Positions 26,411-34,575 of a stretch of DNA of 64,000 bases are shown here, in pieces; positions within the stretch are counted from its first letter, which is position 1; each line of letters starts with the position of its first letter. Made by a program: the position numbers and the translations under genes. Location of the stretch: the NCBI GenBank assembly GCA_005116835.1, contig SWDM01000022.1, positions 62,001 to 126,000 on the forward strand. The letters run 5' to 3'. The notes below the pieces were generated by a model. That model saw only the letters and a program-made list of their open reading frames with translations. It made no database searches and had not been told where the DNA came from. Source of the DNA: Nitrospira sp. (lineage in GTDB: Bacteria; Nitrospirota; Nitrospiria; Nitrospirales; Nitrospiraceae).

Positions 26411-27846
26411 CCTCCCTGCGAAGCTTGATCCGTCAGTCCGCGCTTACCCTGATGGCAGGCTTGCTCCTTGTTTTTTCCGTGCTGGTCTATGTCGGAGGCG
26501 ATGCCCTGTTCCACCGCTTTGTGGATGGCCGGTTATTTGCGTTAGCGGAAACGCTGTCTGAAATCGTGGAGCTGCATCCAAACATCATCGAGAGTTCTGG
26601 GGAGGATTTTGCCCGCGCTGCCGAGGCAAACCGAGGCAAAAAGGAACAGAACGAACTGCATGAGGCCACTCATTCTCTGCGGGTCTTCTCACCGGACGGT
26701 CGGCTTATCTGGAGGGGCCCCAACGCAGTGGCACAGGCACCGATTCCCAATCATGTGCTCGATCAAGTTCGTCTCAGGAATACGGTGTTTGAAACAGTCG
26801 ATACGAGCGACGGCAAGCCGGTTCGACATGTATTTCTGGCAATCCCACGGCAAGGTCCGGTGCGATACGTGTTGCAAGCCGAAACCTCCCTGCTTCTCTA
26901 CCGGGAGACACGGAAGGGTCTGGTGATCCTCTTGACTCTTGGGTCGGGAACCATCTTGCTTGTTGCCTGGGTAGGCAGCGGGTGGCTGGCCAAGAAAGTG
27001 TTGACCCCGATCGAAGCATTGAGTACCGGCGCCGAAACGATGTCCGAAGCCGATCTGGGGCAACGGCTTACACTGGATTCGCCCTATCCGGAATTCCGCC
27101 GGTTTACCCAGGCGTTCAACTCCGTGATGGACCGGTTCCAGCGAAGCGGTGAAACTCAGCAGAGATTTTGCGACATTGCCGCTCATGAAATGAAAACCCC
27201 CTTGACCATCTTACAGGGCAATCTGGATGTCGCGCTCATGAAAGCGAGAACAACGGAGGAATATCGCGAAGCCCTTATCAATAATCTTGAGCAAGTGGGA
27301 CGGCTCATCGCCCTGACTCGTTCCCTCCTAACCCTTGCGAACTTCACGAGCGGCAAACCTCCGGTTCACCTTGTGCCGCTTGCCCTGGAACCCATGATTC
27401 AGGATCTGATGGATGAACTGACCCTGCTTGCCGATGACCGTCGAATTACCCTGTCGTTTGAGTCCCACGCGGTTCCACCAGTCCTCGGCGATGCTCAATG
27501 GCTCAAACAAGCTCTGATCAATCTGCTCGATAACGCTCTTCACTACACACCGTCCGGTGGAGCCGTGACCATCCGCTTACAGGCGGTTGGAGATGGGGTG
27601 GCTGTCGCTGTTGAAGATACGGGCCATGGAATCGAGCCGGAGCATCTCCCTCATCTCTTCGAGCGGTTTTATCGAACCGATTGGGCGCGAGCGAAGGATG
27701 CAGGCGGCACCGGACTTGGGCTGCCGATTGTGAAGGAAATCGTGGAGGCCCACGGAGGATCAATTTCAGTCACCAGCCAAGTCGATAAAGGGTCAACCTT
27801 TACCCTGCGATTGCCGATTCCCGTTCAACAGCCTACCCAGATCTAA
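26407..27846 (+). CDS. membrane sensor histidine kinase
   Basis: 479-residue kinase with a first membrane helix at about 10-32, a periplasmic sensing segment of about 130 residues, and a second helix around 165-187 (VILLTLGSGTILLVAWVGSG). A HAMP domain, HisKA with IAAHEMKTPLTILQGN, and HATPase with N box LIDNALHYTPSG-like (LLDNALHY), DTGHG and GGTGLGLPIVKEI follow. The frame is open further upstream, but the ATG overlapping the regulator stop begins just before the membrane helix. It should phosphorylate the regulator encoded directly upstream. The stimulus is unknown; the lipoprotein gene 182 bp downstream is a candidate target or sensor partner. Confidence 0.93.
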   Translation: MTSLRSLIRQSALTLMAGLLLVFSVLVYVGGDALFHRFVDGRLFALAETLSEIVELHPNIIESSGEDFARAAEANRGKKEQNELHEATHSLRVFSPDGRLIWRGPNAVAQAPIPNHVLDQVRLRNTVFETVDTSDGKPVRHVFLAIPRQGPVRYVLQAETSLLLYRETRKGLVILLTLGSGTILLVAWVGSGWLAKKVLTPIEALSTGAETMSEADLGQRLTLDSPYPEFRRFTQAFNSVMDRFQRSGETQQRFCDIAAHEMKTPLTILQGNLDVALMKARTTEEYREALINNLEQVGRLIALTRSLLTLANFTSGKPPVHLVPLALEPMIQDLMDELTLLADDRRITLSFESHAVPPVLGDAQWLKQALINLLDNALHYTPSGGAVTIRLQAVGDGVAVAVEDTGHGIEPEHLPHLFERFYRTDWARAKDAGGTGLGLPIVKEIVEAHGGSISVTSQVDKGSTFTLRLPIPVQQPTQI

Positions 27847-28028
27847 CCTTCAATATCATAGACCTGGCTAAGCCGAGCCCCATCGCGATGATGAAGAATT
27901 CTTCATCATCCGTTCATAATTCCTTCATATGCGACTGTTATAGTCGCACTGTGCAAAGAGATCATGATTTCACGCCAAATAGGAACGAGTATCGAGAGGG
28001 GAAGAGTGGGAAACATGGGGAGGTCCTT

Positions 28029-28667
28029 ATGAACAAGATATACCAGTCCTTCGCGATATTCGTCTTTCTGTCCATAAGCCTATTGGGCTGCGAGCAGGAA
28101 TCGAGAGTGGTTGGAGATACGAATCCAGTTCGTGTGGCCAAACTGCAGCAGACCCACCGCGATCTGTGGCTCGGACATATCATTTTGGTCCAGCATTTTG
28201 TGCTGTACAATCAGACGAAAAATCAGGCCGAGCAGGCGACTGCTGAAAAAGAAGTTGTAGCAAACGCCAAACAGATTGCGATCTCGATGACGCCGTTTTA
28301 CGGCGAAGCGAGGGCTGAGAAGTTCTTTACCCTGCTGGTCGGCCATGTTGCTGCAGTGAAAGAATATTCCGCGGCTACGGTCGTGGGGAATAAGCCCCGC
28401 CAGGATGCGGCACTGCTCGGTTTGGCGACTAATGCCGACGACCTCGCTCTCTTCCTCAACGGAGCCAATCCCTACTTGCCCAAAGACGCCTTTCGTGGCC
28501 TGATCGCGGCTCATGGAGCGCACCATGTCCTTCAAATCAACTTGTATCAGAAAAAGGAATATGCGCGGCTCGAGGCCACCTGGCCGATGATGCGCGAGCA
28601 TGCCTATGTCATTGCCGATGCCTTGACCACTGCGTTGGTCAAGCAGTTTCCGACTGAGTTCTCATAA
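28029..28667 (+). CDS. lipoprotein of a His-rich helical family of unknown function
   Basis: 212-residue predicted lipoprotein; lipobox LLGC near residue 20. The start is the ATG at 28029, with GGGGAGG five bases upstream. The mature part is helical, with a conserved-looking layout: THRDLWLGHIILVQHFVLY, then IAISMTPFYG, HVAAVKEY, LATNADDLALFLNGANPYLPKD and a final HAYVIADALTTAL. From memory this matches a family widespread in Bacillus and relatives that is often mislabelled acetylglutamate kinase; no enzymatic motif is visible. It lies downstream of a two-component pair, which suggests, but does not show, regulation by it. Confidence 0.75.
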   Translation: MNKIYQSFAIFVFLSISLLGCEQESRVVGDTNPVRVAKLQQTHRDLWLGHIILVQHFVLYNQTKNQAEQATAEKEVVANAKQIAISMTPFYGEARAEKFFTLLVGHVAAVKEYSAATVVGNKPRQDAALLGLATNADDLALFLNGANPYLPKDAFRGLIAAHGAHHVLQINLYQKKEYARLEATWPMMREHAYVIADALTTALVKQFPTEFS

Positions 28668-28951
28668 ATGTCTCAGGCGCTTCACAACGTACATATGCTC
28701 TGGGGCTCTGAACATCCGTGGTTCCGCTGCAACGAGGAGACGATTTGAGAAGGTTTTATGAGTACAATATTTCAGTCCATCTCTCTTATAGTCGAAGCCT
28801 TCTCGCCCTTTAACTTATGCTGATGATCGAGCTTCTTCTGTGATTGCGGATATGCGCTACGCTTGCATATGACATTGCGTCACCTTTCCTCTCACGTCAA
28901 TTTCTTCATACCAAATCAGGCTGACTTCCGGCATAATTAGAGCGATTTCGC

Positions 28952-30388
28952 ATGCCAATTAAAGCGGGCCTCGACATTTATTCTCCTCCAATCGCCTCGG
29001 CTGGCTCTGAAACACTCAACCGCAGCCTGACACTCTGGAATAGCCTGACCATCGGCTTCGCAACCGTTTCACCGGTAGCGGGGCTCTATGCCATCATCGG
29101 CGTCCAGACGGTGGTGACGGGGGGCGGTTGGTTTGGCGCTCTGGCGCTCTGTCTCGTGATGCAGATGTTGGTGGCGACCGTCTACGCAGAGCTATCTTCG
29201 CAGATTCCGATTGCGGGAGGGGCATACAAGTGGGCGCGGCAGCTTGGCGGCGCCACCACCGGGAAGTATGCCGGTGTCATCTACGTCAGCTCCACAATCG
29301 CGATGCTCACGACGACCGCATACACCGGGGGTGTCTGGCTTGCGCTTTTTTTTGGATTTGAGAGTGGAGGAGGGGTGACCTTAGTGATATGGGGCGTCGT
29401 ATTTTTATTGCTCTGTACGCTGCTCAACCTGGCTCACGTAAATGTATTTAAGGTGGTTATCACCCTGGGTGTGTATGCGGAAATCGTCGGGTCGTTCGGC
29501 GTGGCGCTGATGCTATTTTTCTTTTTCAGACAACATTCATTTTCCGAGCTGTTCCAGCATCTAGGCACTGGGACCGCGCCCAGTCAGACCGCTGCATTTC
29601 TGGCAGCGCTCGCCATTTCCGGTTGGGCCTTCATCGGTTTCGATGCCTGCTCCACCATTGCAGAAGAAACCCACAACCCCAAGCGGATGGTCCCACGCGC
29701 GATCTTTTTGTCCCTCTGCATGGTGGGTGCTGTGGTGCTCTTCAACTCCGCCGCCCTGACATTGAGCTTCAATCGAGACGCACTGGTGAATACCAGCGCC
29801 ACGTCCGATCCCGTGACGCCTGTGATTACCAGCAGCTTTGGAACTTGGGCTGAAACGCCTTTTCTGGCGATCGTCATGGTTGCGTTTTTGGCTTGCGGAG
29901 CCTCCATGGTGCAATACACATCGCGTATCGTGTATTCCATGGCCCGCGAGGGCAACATGCCTGCGGTGTTCAGCCGGGTGACGGTCTCCAAGATTCCACG
30001 CAATGCGGTAATCTGCGTGGTGTTGCTGGCTGGGCTTGGGTTGTTGTTCGGGTTGAACGATGGAGCAGTGGCCACGGTGATCGCGTTCGGCACAGGTGGG
30101 TTGTACGCCATGTTCGCTATGACGACCGGGGTCGGGCTCTATACCCGCCTCACTGGTCGCTGGAACCCGGCATTGGGCGAGCTGAAGCTGGGCGCCTGGG
30201 GATTGGCGATCAATGTGGTGGCTTTCCTTTGGTCGGTATTCGAATTTGTCAACATCGCATGGCCGCGTTCCTACGCGGTTGCGCCCCATGCCCCCTGGTG
30301 GCAGCTCTGGGCTGTTCCGCTGGTGTTGGGCAGTATCTTGGGTATCACCACCGTATATGTTCTGAGCAACAAAATCCGCAGGAACTAA
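28952..30388 (+). CDS. APC-superfamily amino acid permease
   Basis: 478-residue inner-membrane transporter with about 12 predicted helices. It has the APC signature at the N-terminus (SLTLWNSLTIGFATVSPVAGLYA, broken here by residues unlike GABA permease), PIAGGAYKWARQLG in the first cytosolic loop, and FDACSTIAEETHNPKRMVPRAI, which is characteristic of the amino acid/choline and GABA permease branch. The substrate is probably an amino acid, polyamine or related cation. No strong ribosome binding site precedes the ATG. It is about 2.8 kb upstream of the convergent guanidine hydrolase gene, so a shared nitrogen-substrate role is possible but speculative. Confidence 0.88.
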   Translation: MPIKAGLDIYSPPIASAGSETLNRSLTLWNSLTIGFATVSPVAGLYAIIGVQTVVTGGGWFGALALCLVMQMLVATVYAELSSQIPIAGGAYKWARQLGGATTGKYAGVIYVSSTIAMLTTTAYTGGVWLALFFGFESGGGVTLVIWGVVFLLLCTLLNLAHVNVFKVVITLGVYAEIVGSFGVALMLFFFFRQHSFSELFQHLGTGTAPSQTAAFLAALAISGWAFIGFDACSTIAEETHNPKRMVPRAIFLSLCMVGAVVLFNSAALTLSFNRDALVNTSATSDPVTPVITSSFGTWAETPFLAIVMVAFLACGASMVQYTSRIVYSMAREGNMPAVFSRVTVSKIPRNAVICVVLLAGLGLLFGLNDGAVATVIAFGTGGLYAMFAMTTGVGLYTRLTGRWNPALGELKLGAWGLAINVVAFLWSVFEFVNIAWPRSYAVAPHAPWWQLWAVPLVLGSILGITTVYVLSNKIRRN

Positions 30389-30469
30389 TTGATGAATCAT
30401 TCTCCTTTATCGAATCACCAGTAGCTTAGACTCAGAATCGCGCCTTACCGTTGGGGCGATCTGCGGTAT

Positions 30470-31144
30470 ATGGTTGAAAATAATTCTATGAGGAGATTAC
30501 CTAACAAGAGCTGGCCATGGCTGCGAACATACATCCGGCGATTTCTAGCTCACGTTGCTTTGGTATGTGGCAGTATCATATTGGCAATGGCGCTTCCATC
30601 TCATGCGTTAGCCGCAGAGTCGATTCCTGAATTTTTTCCAATTCATCCACTGAATTTTGACGTTTCGTTCAATCAGCGGACATTTGCGCCACAGACTAGA
30701 GTCATTGCTGCTCAGGCTGGACTTACTGCCTTTCGCTACGGCAACATCGAGGTGAGAACTGTCTATCAATACTATAGTCAGCATACCCCAACATTTACGA
30801 CGGACCAAAATTCTTTATATCTGAATCCCCGCTGGAATAATTTCATTGATATCTTGGATTTTCCCAAAGATTACCCGATCAATCGTATGATTCGTCATGT
30901 TCTCTTTGGACCGCTGGAGGACCGGGCCGTGCCATATCTTGGGGCATTGGTTGGAGGCACGATCCCGGGCCGAGATGCTAATTCCCCAGGCTATCTTTAT
31001 GGAGGCCAGGTGGGAGTGCGATTCCCTGTGGCTCGAGGATTTTCGGTCGATATGGGGCTGCAATACATACGACTTGAAATTGACTTCAAAGGTAAATCCG
31101 ACTTGTCAGAACAATGGCTCTTTACTACAGGAGTTCGATTCTAA
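30470..31144 (+). CDS. predicted outer-membrane beta-barrel protein
   Basis: 224 residues with a long N-region, a hydrophobic signal (HVALVCGSIILAMALPSHALAA-ES) and a mature part with alternating strands (FDVSFNQRTFAPQTR, AFRYGNIEVRTVYQYYS, GLQYIRLEIDF) ending in VRF, typical of a small outer-membrane barrel. No family is recognised. The start could be the ATG at 30488 (six codons in). The next gene starts five bases after the stop, and a third follows with an 18-nt gap, so the three form a tight operon. Base composition is AT-richer than the housekeeping genes. Confidence 0.7.
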   Translation: MVENNSMRRLPNKSWPWLRTYIRRFLAHVALVCGSIILAMALPSHALAAESIPEFFPIHPLNFDVSFNQRTFAPQTRVIAAQAGLTAFRYGNIEVRTVYQYYSQHTPTFTTDQNSLYLNPRWNNFIDILDFPKDYPINRMIRHVLFGPLEDRAVPYLGALVGGTIPGRDANSPGYLYGGQVGVRFPVARGFSVDMGLQYIRLEIDFKGKSDLSEQWLFTTGVRF

Positions 31145-31149
31145 ACAGT

Positions 31150-32235
31150 ATGATTATTGGTGGACCCATCATAAACGTTGGATCGATATTACGGGGGGCA
31201 TGGTACGGCCTGAAGGAATATGGTTCTCAAGGCATACTCGTGTTCCTAGTCGTGCTTGGATTCTTTCTGCAAGGATGTGGACTTGTCTTCGATGCTGTGG
31301 AACTGGTGCAGCCTCTTGCACGCGATGAGATGTCTGCGATCTGCTCGCGAGGACAGTTGCGTGTTGGAATTTCCGTTGAACCTTTTCGTCCCTTTGTATT
31401 TCCTGCCGTGTTCACCGATGAGGGGGTTCGTGTCACCGGCCTCGATGTGGAGCTGATCCGTGAGGTGGTCGCCGCGCTGACCACATATTGTGATGGGCAG
31501 AAACCCATCGTTCCTACACTACACCTCACCAGATTCCGTGACCTCTTCATCGAGCTGAATGAAGGGCACCTCGATCTTTTTGTTTCCTCGATCGGTGGGA
31601 ATATTCCTGGCGCAAGACCCGCAGGCCTGTGGTACTCAATTCCGTATTTTCATAACGGCGGCATTGGGGCCATGATCCGAACGCCGGAAGTGGCTGAGAA
31701 AATACGGACGCAGTTTCAAAAACAATCTGGAAGTCCTGACACGCTTGTCGCGATCCAAGCAGGACTTTCTGGCTTGACGGTTGCCGCGCAGAGGGGGAGA
31801 ACCTCTCAACTCTATGTAGAAGCCAATCTGAAGAAGATCCGGTTGCTCCTATGCGATTCGCTTCCTGCTGCCATAGAGATGAGGGACCCACCCATTGATG
31901 TCATTGTGTCCACACATGCCATCCTCGATTACGTGACGAAGCACGTGTGGCCGGACTGGCGTCTCCTCACACGGAATGATGGAACGCCCTTGGTCCTGAC
32001 GCAGGAATCCTTCTCCGTTGTGACGGTTGAAGAACATAGGCGTCTGCAGTGGTTCCTCAACAACCTGCTGTATCGGTTAGAAGAATCGGGGCGGTTGGAG
32101 CATATGCGCAGGCGGTGGCTGGAAGAAGAGTATGCGCCTACTCGACGGGCAACCATAGAGGGTTTACCGTTTGAAGTTTCGAAAGTGCCTGAACATTACG
32201 ACCAGGGACAGTGTCGTTTCGCAACCGGAAGGTGA
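31150..32235 (+). CDS. family 3 solute-binding-domain lipoprotein
   Basis: 361 residues. The N-terminal membrane helix (GILVFLVVLGFFLQGCG) carries a possible lipobox Cys. The rest is a bacterial extracellular solute-binding fold (SBP_bac_3): GQLRVGISVEPFRPFVF, VTGLDVELIREVVAALT, LNEGHLDLFVSSIGG, SIPYFHNGG and a C-terminal EEHRRLQWFLNNLLYRLEESG helix. No permease or ATPase genes accompany it, so it may be a ligand sensor rather than a transporter subunit. The start at 31150 is chosen because it sits just after the barrel gene's stop. Confidence 0.75.
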   Translation: MIIGGPIINVGSILRGAWYGLKEYGSQGILVFLVVLGFFLQGCGLVFDAVELVQPLARDEMSAICSRGQLRVGISVEPFRPFVFPAVFTDEGVRVTGLDVELIREVVAALTTYCDGQKPIVPTLHLTRFRDLFIELNEGHLDLFVSSIGGNIPGARPAGLWYSIPYFHNGGIGAMIRTPEVAEKIRTQFQKQSGSPDTLVAIQAGLSGLTVAAQRGRTSQLYVEANLKKIRLLLCDSLPAAIEMRDPPIDVIVSTHAILDYVTKHVWPDWRLLTRNDGTPLVLTQESFSVVTVEEHRRLQWFLNNLLYRLEESGRLEHMRRRWLEEEYAPTRRATIEGLPFEVSKVPEHYDQGQCRFATGR

Positions 32236-32252
32236 GCAAGAAAGACATACTC

Positions 32253-32999
32253 ATGAAGTCTCGCGTCCTGCTGTTCATATCCCTGAGTCTTGTGTTCTTT
32301 CTGACGTGGTCAAGTATTGGTTGGTCGCAGGCACCTCGTGAGGAAGCTGAAACGACCGCCCAATATTTAGCCACGCTGCTCAATGTCGGACGTCTCATCG
32401 TCGATCGCAATCAAACCCTTATTAATGATCCCCGGAAAGGCGATAAGGGATTTACTCCGGAGGTATTTGAACATGAAGTTGTCAATGAGTTTATCCGGCA
32501 GACACACATGGATCTGACGCATCTCCCCTCGCATCTTCCCTCTCTTGCGAAAGAATTATTGCCGCTATTACTTCAGTCGAGCAAGGAGGTGGTGGCTGAT
32601 GCGCAATTCGTGATTAATCAACGAGGCATTGGGTATAAGAATTTCATTCCGGCCACTTTTGGCAGTCAAGCCGCTCGAAAGTTCTCCAATCGTTCACATG
32701 TGAAAATAAAGCAAACCGCACTCAATCCAAGGAATTTGAAAAACACACCTGATGCGTATGAAGAAATTGTGTTGAAACGGCTGGCCACGCAGCCGACCTC
32801 GAACAACTCCGTCACCGACTGGATTGACAATGAAACGACCCTGAGAGCCGTAACTCCGTTATATTATTCCAAAGATTGCCTGGCCTGTCATGGCAACCCC
32901 AAAGGCATCTTAGATATTTCTGGCTATCCACGGGAAGGCGCCCAGGAAGGCGATCTTGCAGGCGCCATCAGTATTCAGATTCCAGTGAAAAGTCGCTAG
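32253..32999 (+). CDS. exported DUF3365 (Tll0287-like) c-type haem sensor-domain protein
   Basis: 248-residue protein with a signal peptide (VLLFISLSLVFFLTWSS to GWS-QA). The remainder is a DUF3365 domain: N-terminal helix, VINQRGIGYKNFIPATFG, then KQTALNPRNLKNTPDAYE and the haem c motif CLACH near residue 215 followed by GNPKG. Related domains sense redox or small ligands at the front of kinases and cyclases; here the domain is free-standing and periplasmic. The ATG at 32253 opens directly on the signal sequence; the frame extends upstream and overlaps the preceding gene. It is the last gene of the three-gene unit. Confidence 0.85.
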   Translation: MKSRVLLFISLSLVFFLTWSSIGWSQAPREEAETTAQYLATLLNVGRLIVDRNQTLINDPRKGDKGFTPEVFEHEVVNEFIRQTHMDLTHLPSHLPSLAKELLPLLLQSSKEVVADAQFVINQRGIGYKNFIPATFGSQAARKFSNRSHVKIKQTALNPRNLKNTPDAYEEIVLKRLATQPTSNNSVTDWIDNETTLRAVTPLYYSKDCLACHGNPKGILDISGYPREGAQEGDLAGAISIQIPVKSR

Positions 33000-33077
33000 C
33001 AAGCTAATTCCTTCGAGACGAATTGGGAATGTCGAATGATAAATGTTGAATTGGCTGGACGGGAGAGATGGGGAAGG

Positions 33078-33131
33078 GTTCGAGGTCCGAAATTCGAGGT
33101 TGTAGGAACTTCGAACCCAGAACCTCGAACT
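33078..33131. repeat. family G hairpin
   Basis: GTTCGAGGTCCGAAATTCGAG at the left pairs imperfectly with TTCGAACCCAGAACCTCGAAC at the right. It lies between the convergent DUF3365 and guanidine hydrolase genes and may serve as a terminator. Confidence 0.65.
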
Positions 33132-33176
33132 TCACATCGCGCTGGTTGCGCGCCACTTCGCCATGAATTACGCGGC

Positions 33177-34325
33177 TTAAGGCTTTTTCCGGTTCGGCAA
33201 ATGGCCCGATCGTACCTGGCAAGCCAATACGTCCATAATCACGCGAGTGGAGATCAGAGCGGTAATCTCGGCTGAATCGTAGGGAGGAGAGCACTCCACG
33301 ATCTCCATTCCCGCGATGGGCTTACTGTCCGCGATGACTTGAAGAAACTTCAACACTTCGCGCGGCAAGAACCCGCCTGGTTCAGGCCAGCCGGTGCCTG
33401 GCACGAAGGCAGCATCCAAACAATCCACGTCGAAGCTCAACCAAACCGCATCGACGCCGTCCCAGGCCACTTCGAGCGCACGTTTGGCGGCATTCTCAAT
33501 CCCCATCTCCACGCAGTCGGTGACGGTCATGATGGTGGTCTGGCGTTCACGTCCTGCCTTCACACCAGGCCGAGGCGCTTGCCAGCCGCCGATCCCAATC
33601 TGCACAAGATTCTTTGCCGGGACGTTGGGCATGTTGGTCGCGTGAAACCAGGGGGTGGTGTGCATGCGTTCGTCGAGATCGGTCTCTTGGGTATCCACAT
33701 GCCGATCGAAGTGAATAATGCCGAGCTTGCCCCCGTTCAGATTCTCGGCGATTCCCCGCACAGTCGCAAAGCCAAGGGAATGGTCGCCGCCGAGCACCAC
33801 GGGAAAGGCCCCGCTGGCGTAGACATGCGAGACGCCCTTGCTGACTTGATCGAACGTCTTTTCAATGTTGCCGGGGATGGTAAACACATCGCCGAGATCG
33901 CACATGGATATGGACTCGCGCAGGTCCACGCCAAGCTCGAAGCTATAGGATCCATAGAGAGCTGAGATCTTACGAATACCCTGAGGGCCAAACCTCGTGC
34001 CGGATCGATAGGTCGTGCCGCCATCGAATGGGGCCCCGAGAATGGCCACATCGTATTGGCCGCACTTGCGTACGTCTTCAATGTAGGGCGCTTTGACAAA
34101 GGTGTTGATCCCTGCAAAATGGGGGAGTTCCCCTCGGCTGAAGGTGGGAATCCGGCGGTCCTTAATCGACGCGGCTCCCGGAAGACCTAACTCCAGCCCT
34201 CGGGCCACTTCTTCTTCGTACTTCGTCGTCGGCAGCAGAGCTTCCGCTTCGACGGCGTACTTCGCTTCCGGACCATAGTTGTCGTGCAGTGGAACTTCGC
34301 CTCTATATTTGCGCTCTTCAGCCAC
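33177..34325 (-). CDS. ureohydrolase, probably guanidine hydrolase (GdmH-like)
   Basis: 382-residue ureohydrolase (arginase/agmatinase family). Metal ligands are visible at H182 (GGDHS), D207-H209-D211 (FDRHVDT) and D299-D301 (SFDVDCLD). It differs from ordinary agmatinase by an N-terminal extension of about 60 residues with TFSRGELPHFAGINTF, by Arg in DRHVD, and by FVPGTGWPEPGG. As I recall, these are features of the nickel-dependent guanidine hydrolase Sll1077 and its relatives, which convert guanidine to urea and ammonia, a reaction used by some Nitrospira. GTG start at 34325 with GGAGG seven bases upstream. No nickel-loading HypAB-like genes or guanidine riboswitch are seen nearby. Confidence 0.82.
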   Translation of the reverse strand: MAEERKYRGEVPLHDNYGPEAKYAVEAEALLPTTKYEEEVARGLELGLPGAASIKDRRIPTFSRGELPHFAGINTFVKAPYIEDVRKCGQYDVAILGAPFDGGTTYRSGTRFGPQGIRKISALYGSYSFELGVDLRESISMCDLGDVFTIPGNIEKTFDQVSKGVSHVYASGAFPVVLGGDHSLGFATVRGIAENLNGGKLGIIHFDRHVDTQETDLDERMHTTPWFHATNMPNVPAKNLVQIGIGGWQAPRPGVKAGRERQTTIMTVTDCVEMGIENAAKRALEVAWDGVDAVWLSFDVDCLDAAFVPGTGWPEPGGFLPREVLKFLQVIADSKPIAGMEIVECSPPYDSAEITALISTRVIMDVLACQVRSGHLPNRKKP

Positions 34326-34350
34326 AGTATCGCCTCCTCACTCAAGTACC

Positions 34351-34380
34351 GTGAAAGGTAAAACGTAAAAGGTGAAACAC
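34351..34380. repeat. family F short direct repeats
   Basis: Imperfect GTGAAAGGTAAAACGTAAAA units upstream of the guanidine hydrolase start. The same motif occurs in the loop of B1 and at 36501-36540. Confidence 0.55.
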
Positions 34381-34575
34381 AGTATGACCGAGCGGGATTC
34401 TAGGAGCGCTGTGAAGATGAAGTCAAACTGAATGAGCCCACATTATGACCCATTTTCAGTTTCTCAAAATGCTGGCAATTGTCTGAAGATTCGGCTAGTT
34501 GATGGTTGACGGTATGAATACGTCAACTACGCAACGCGCAATCAAGTCGGATGATATGACAGGGAGGAAATGCAG

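Noticed and set aside
34326-34575. Guanidine riboswitch upstream of the guanidine hydrolase gene
   Set aside because: I searched the leader for ykkC-type conserved stretches and saw none; only family F repeats and a ribosome binding site are present.
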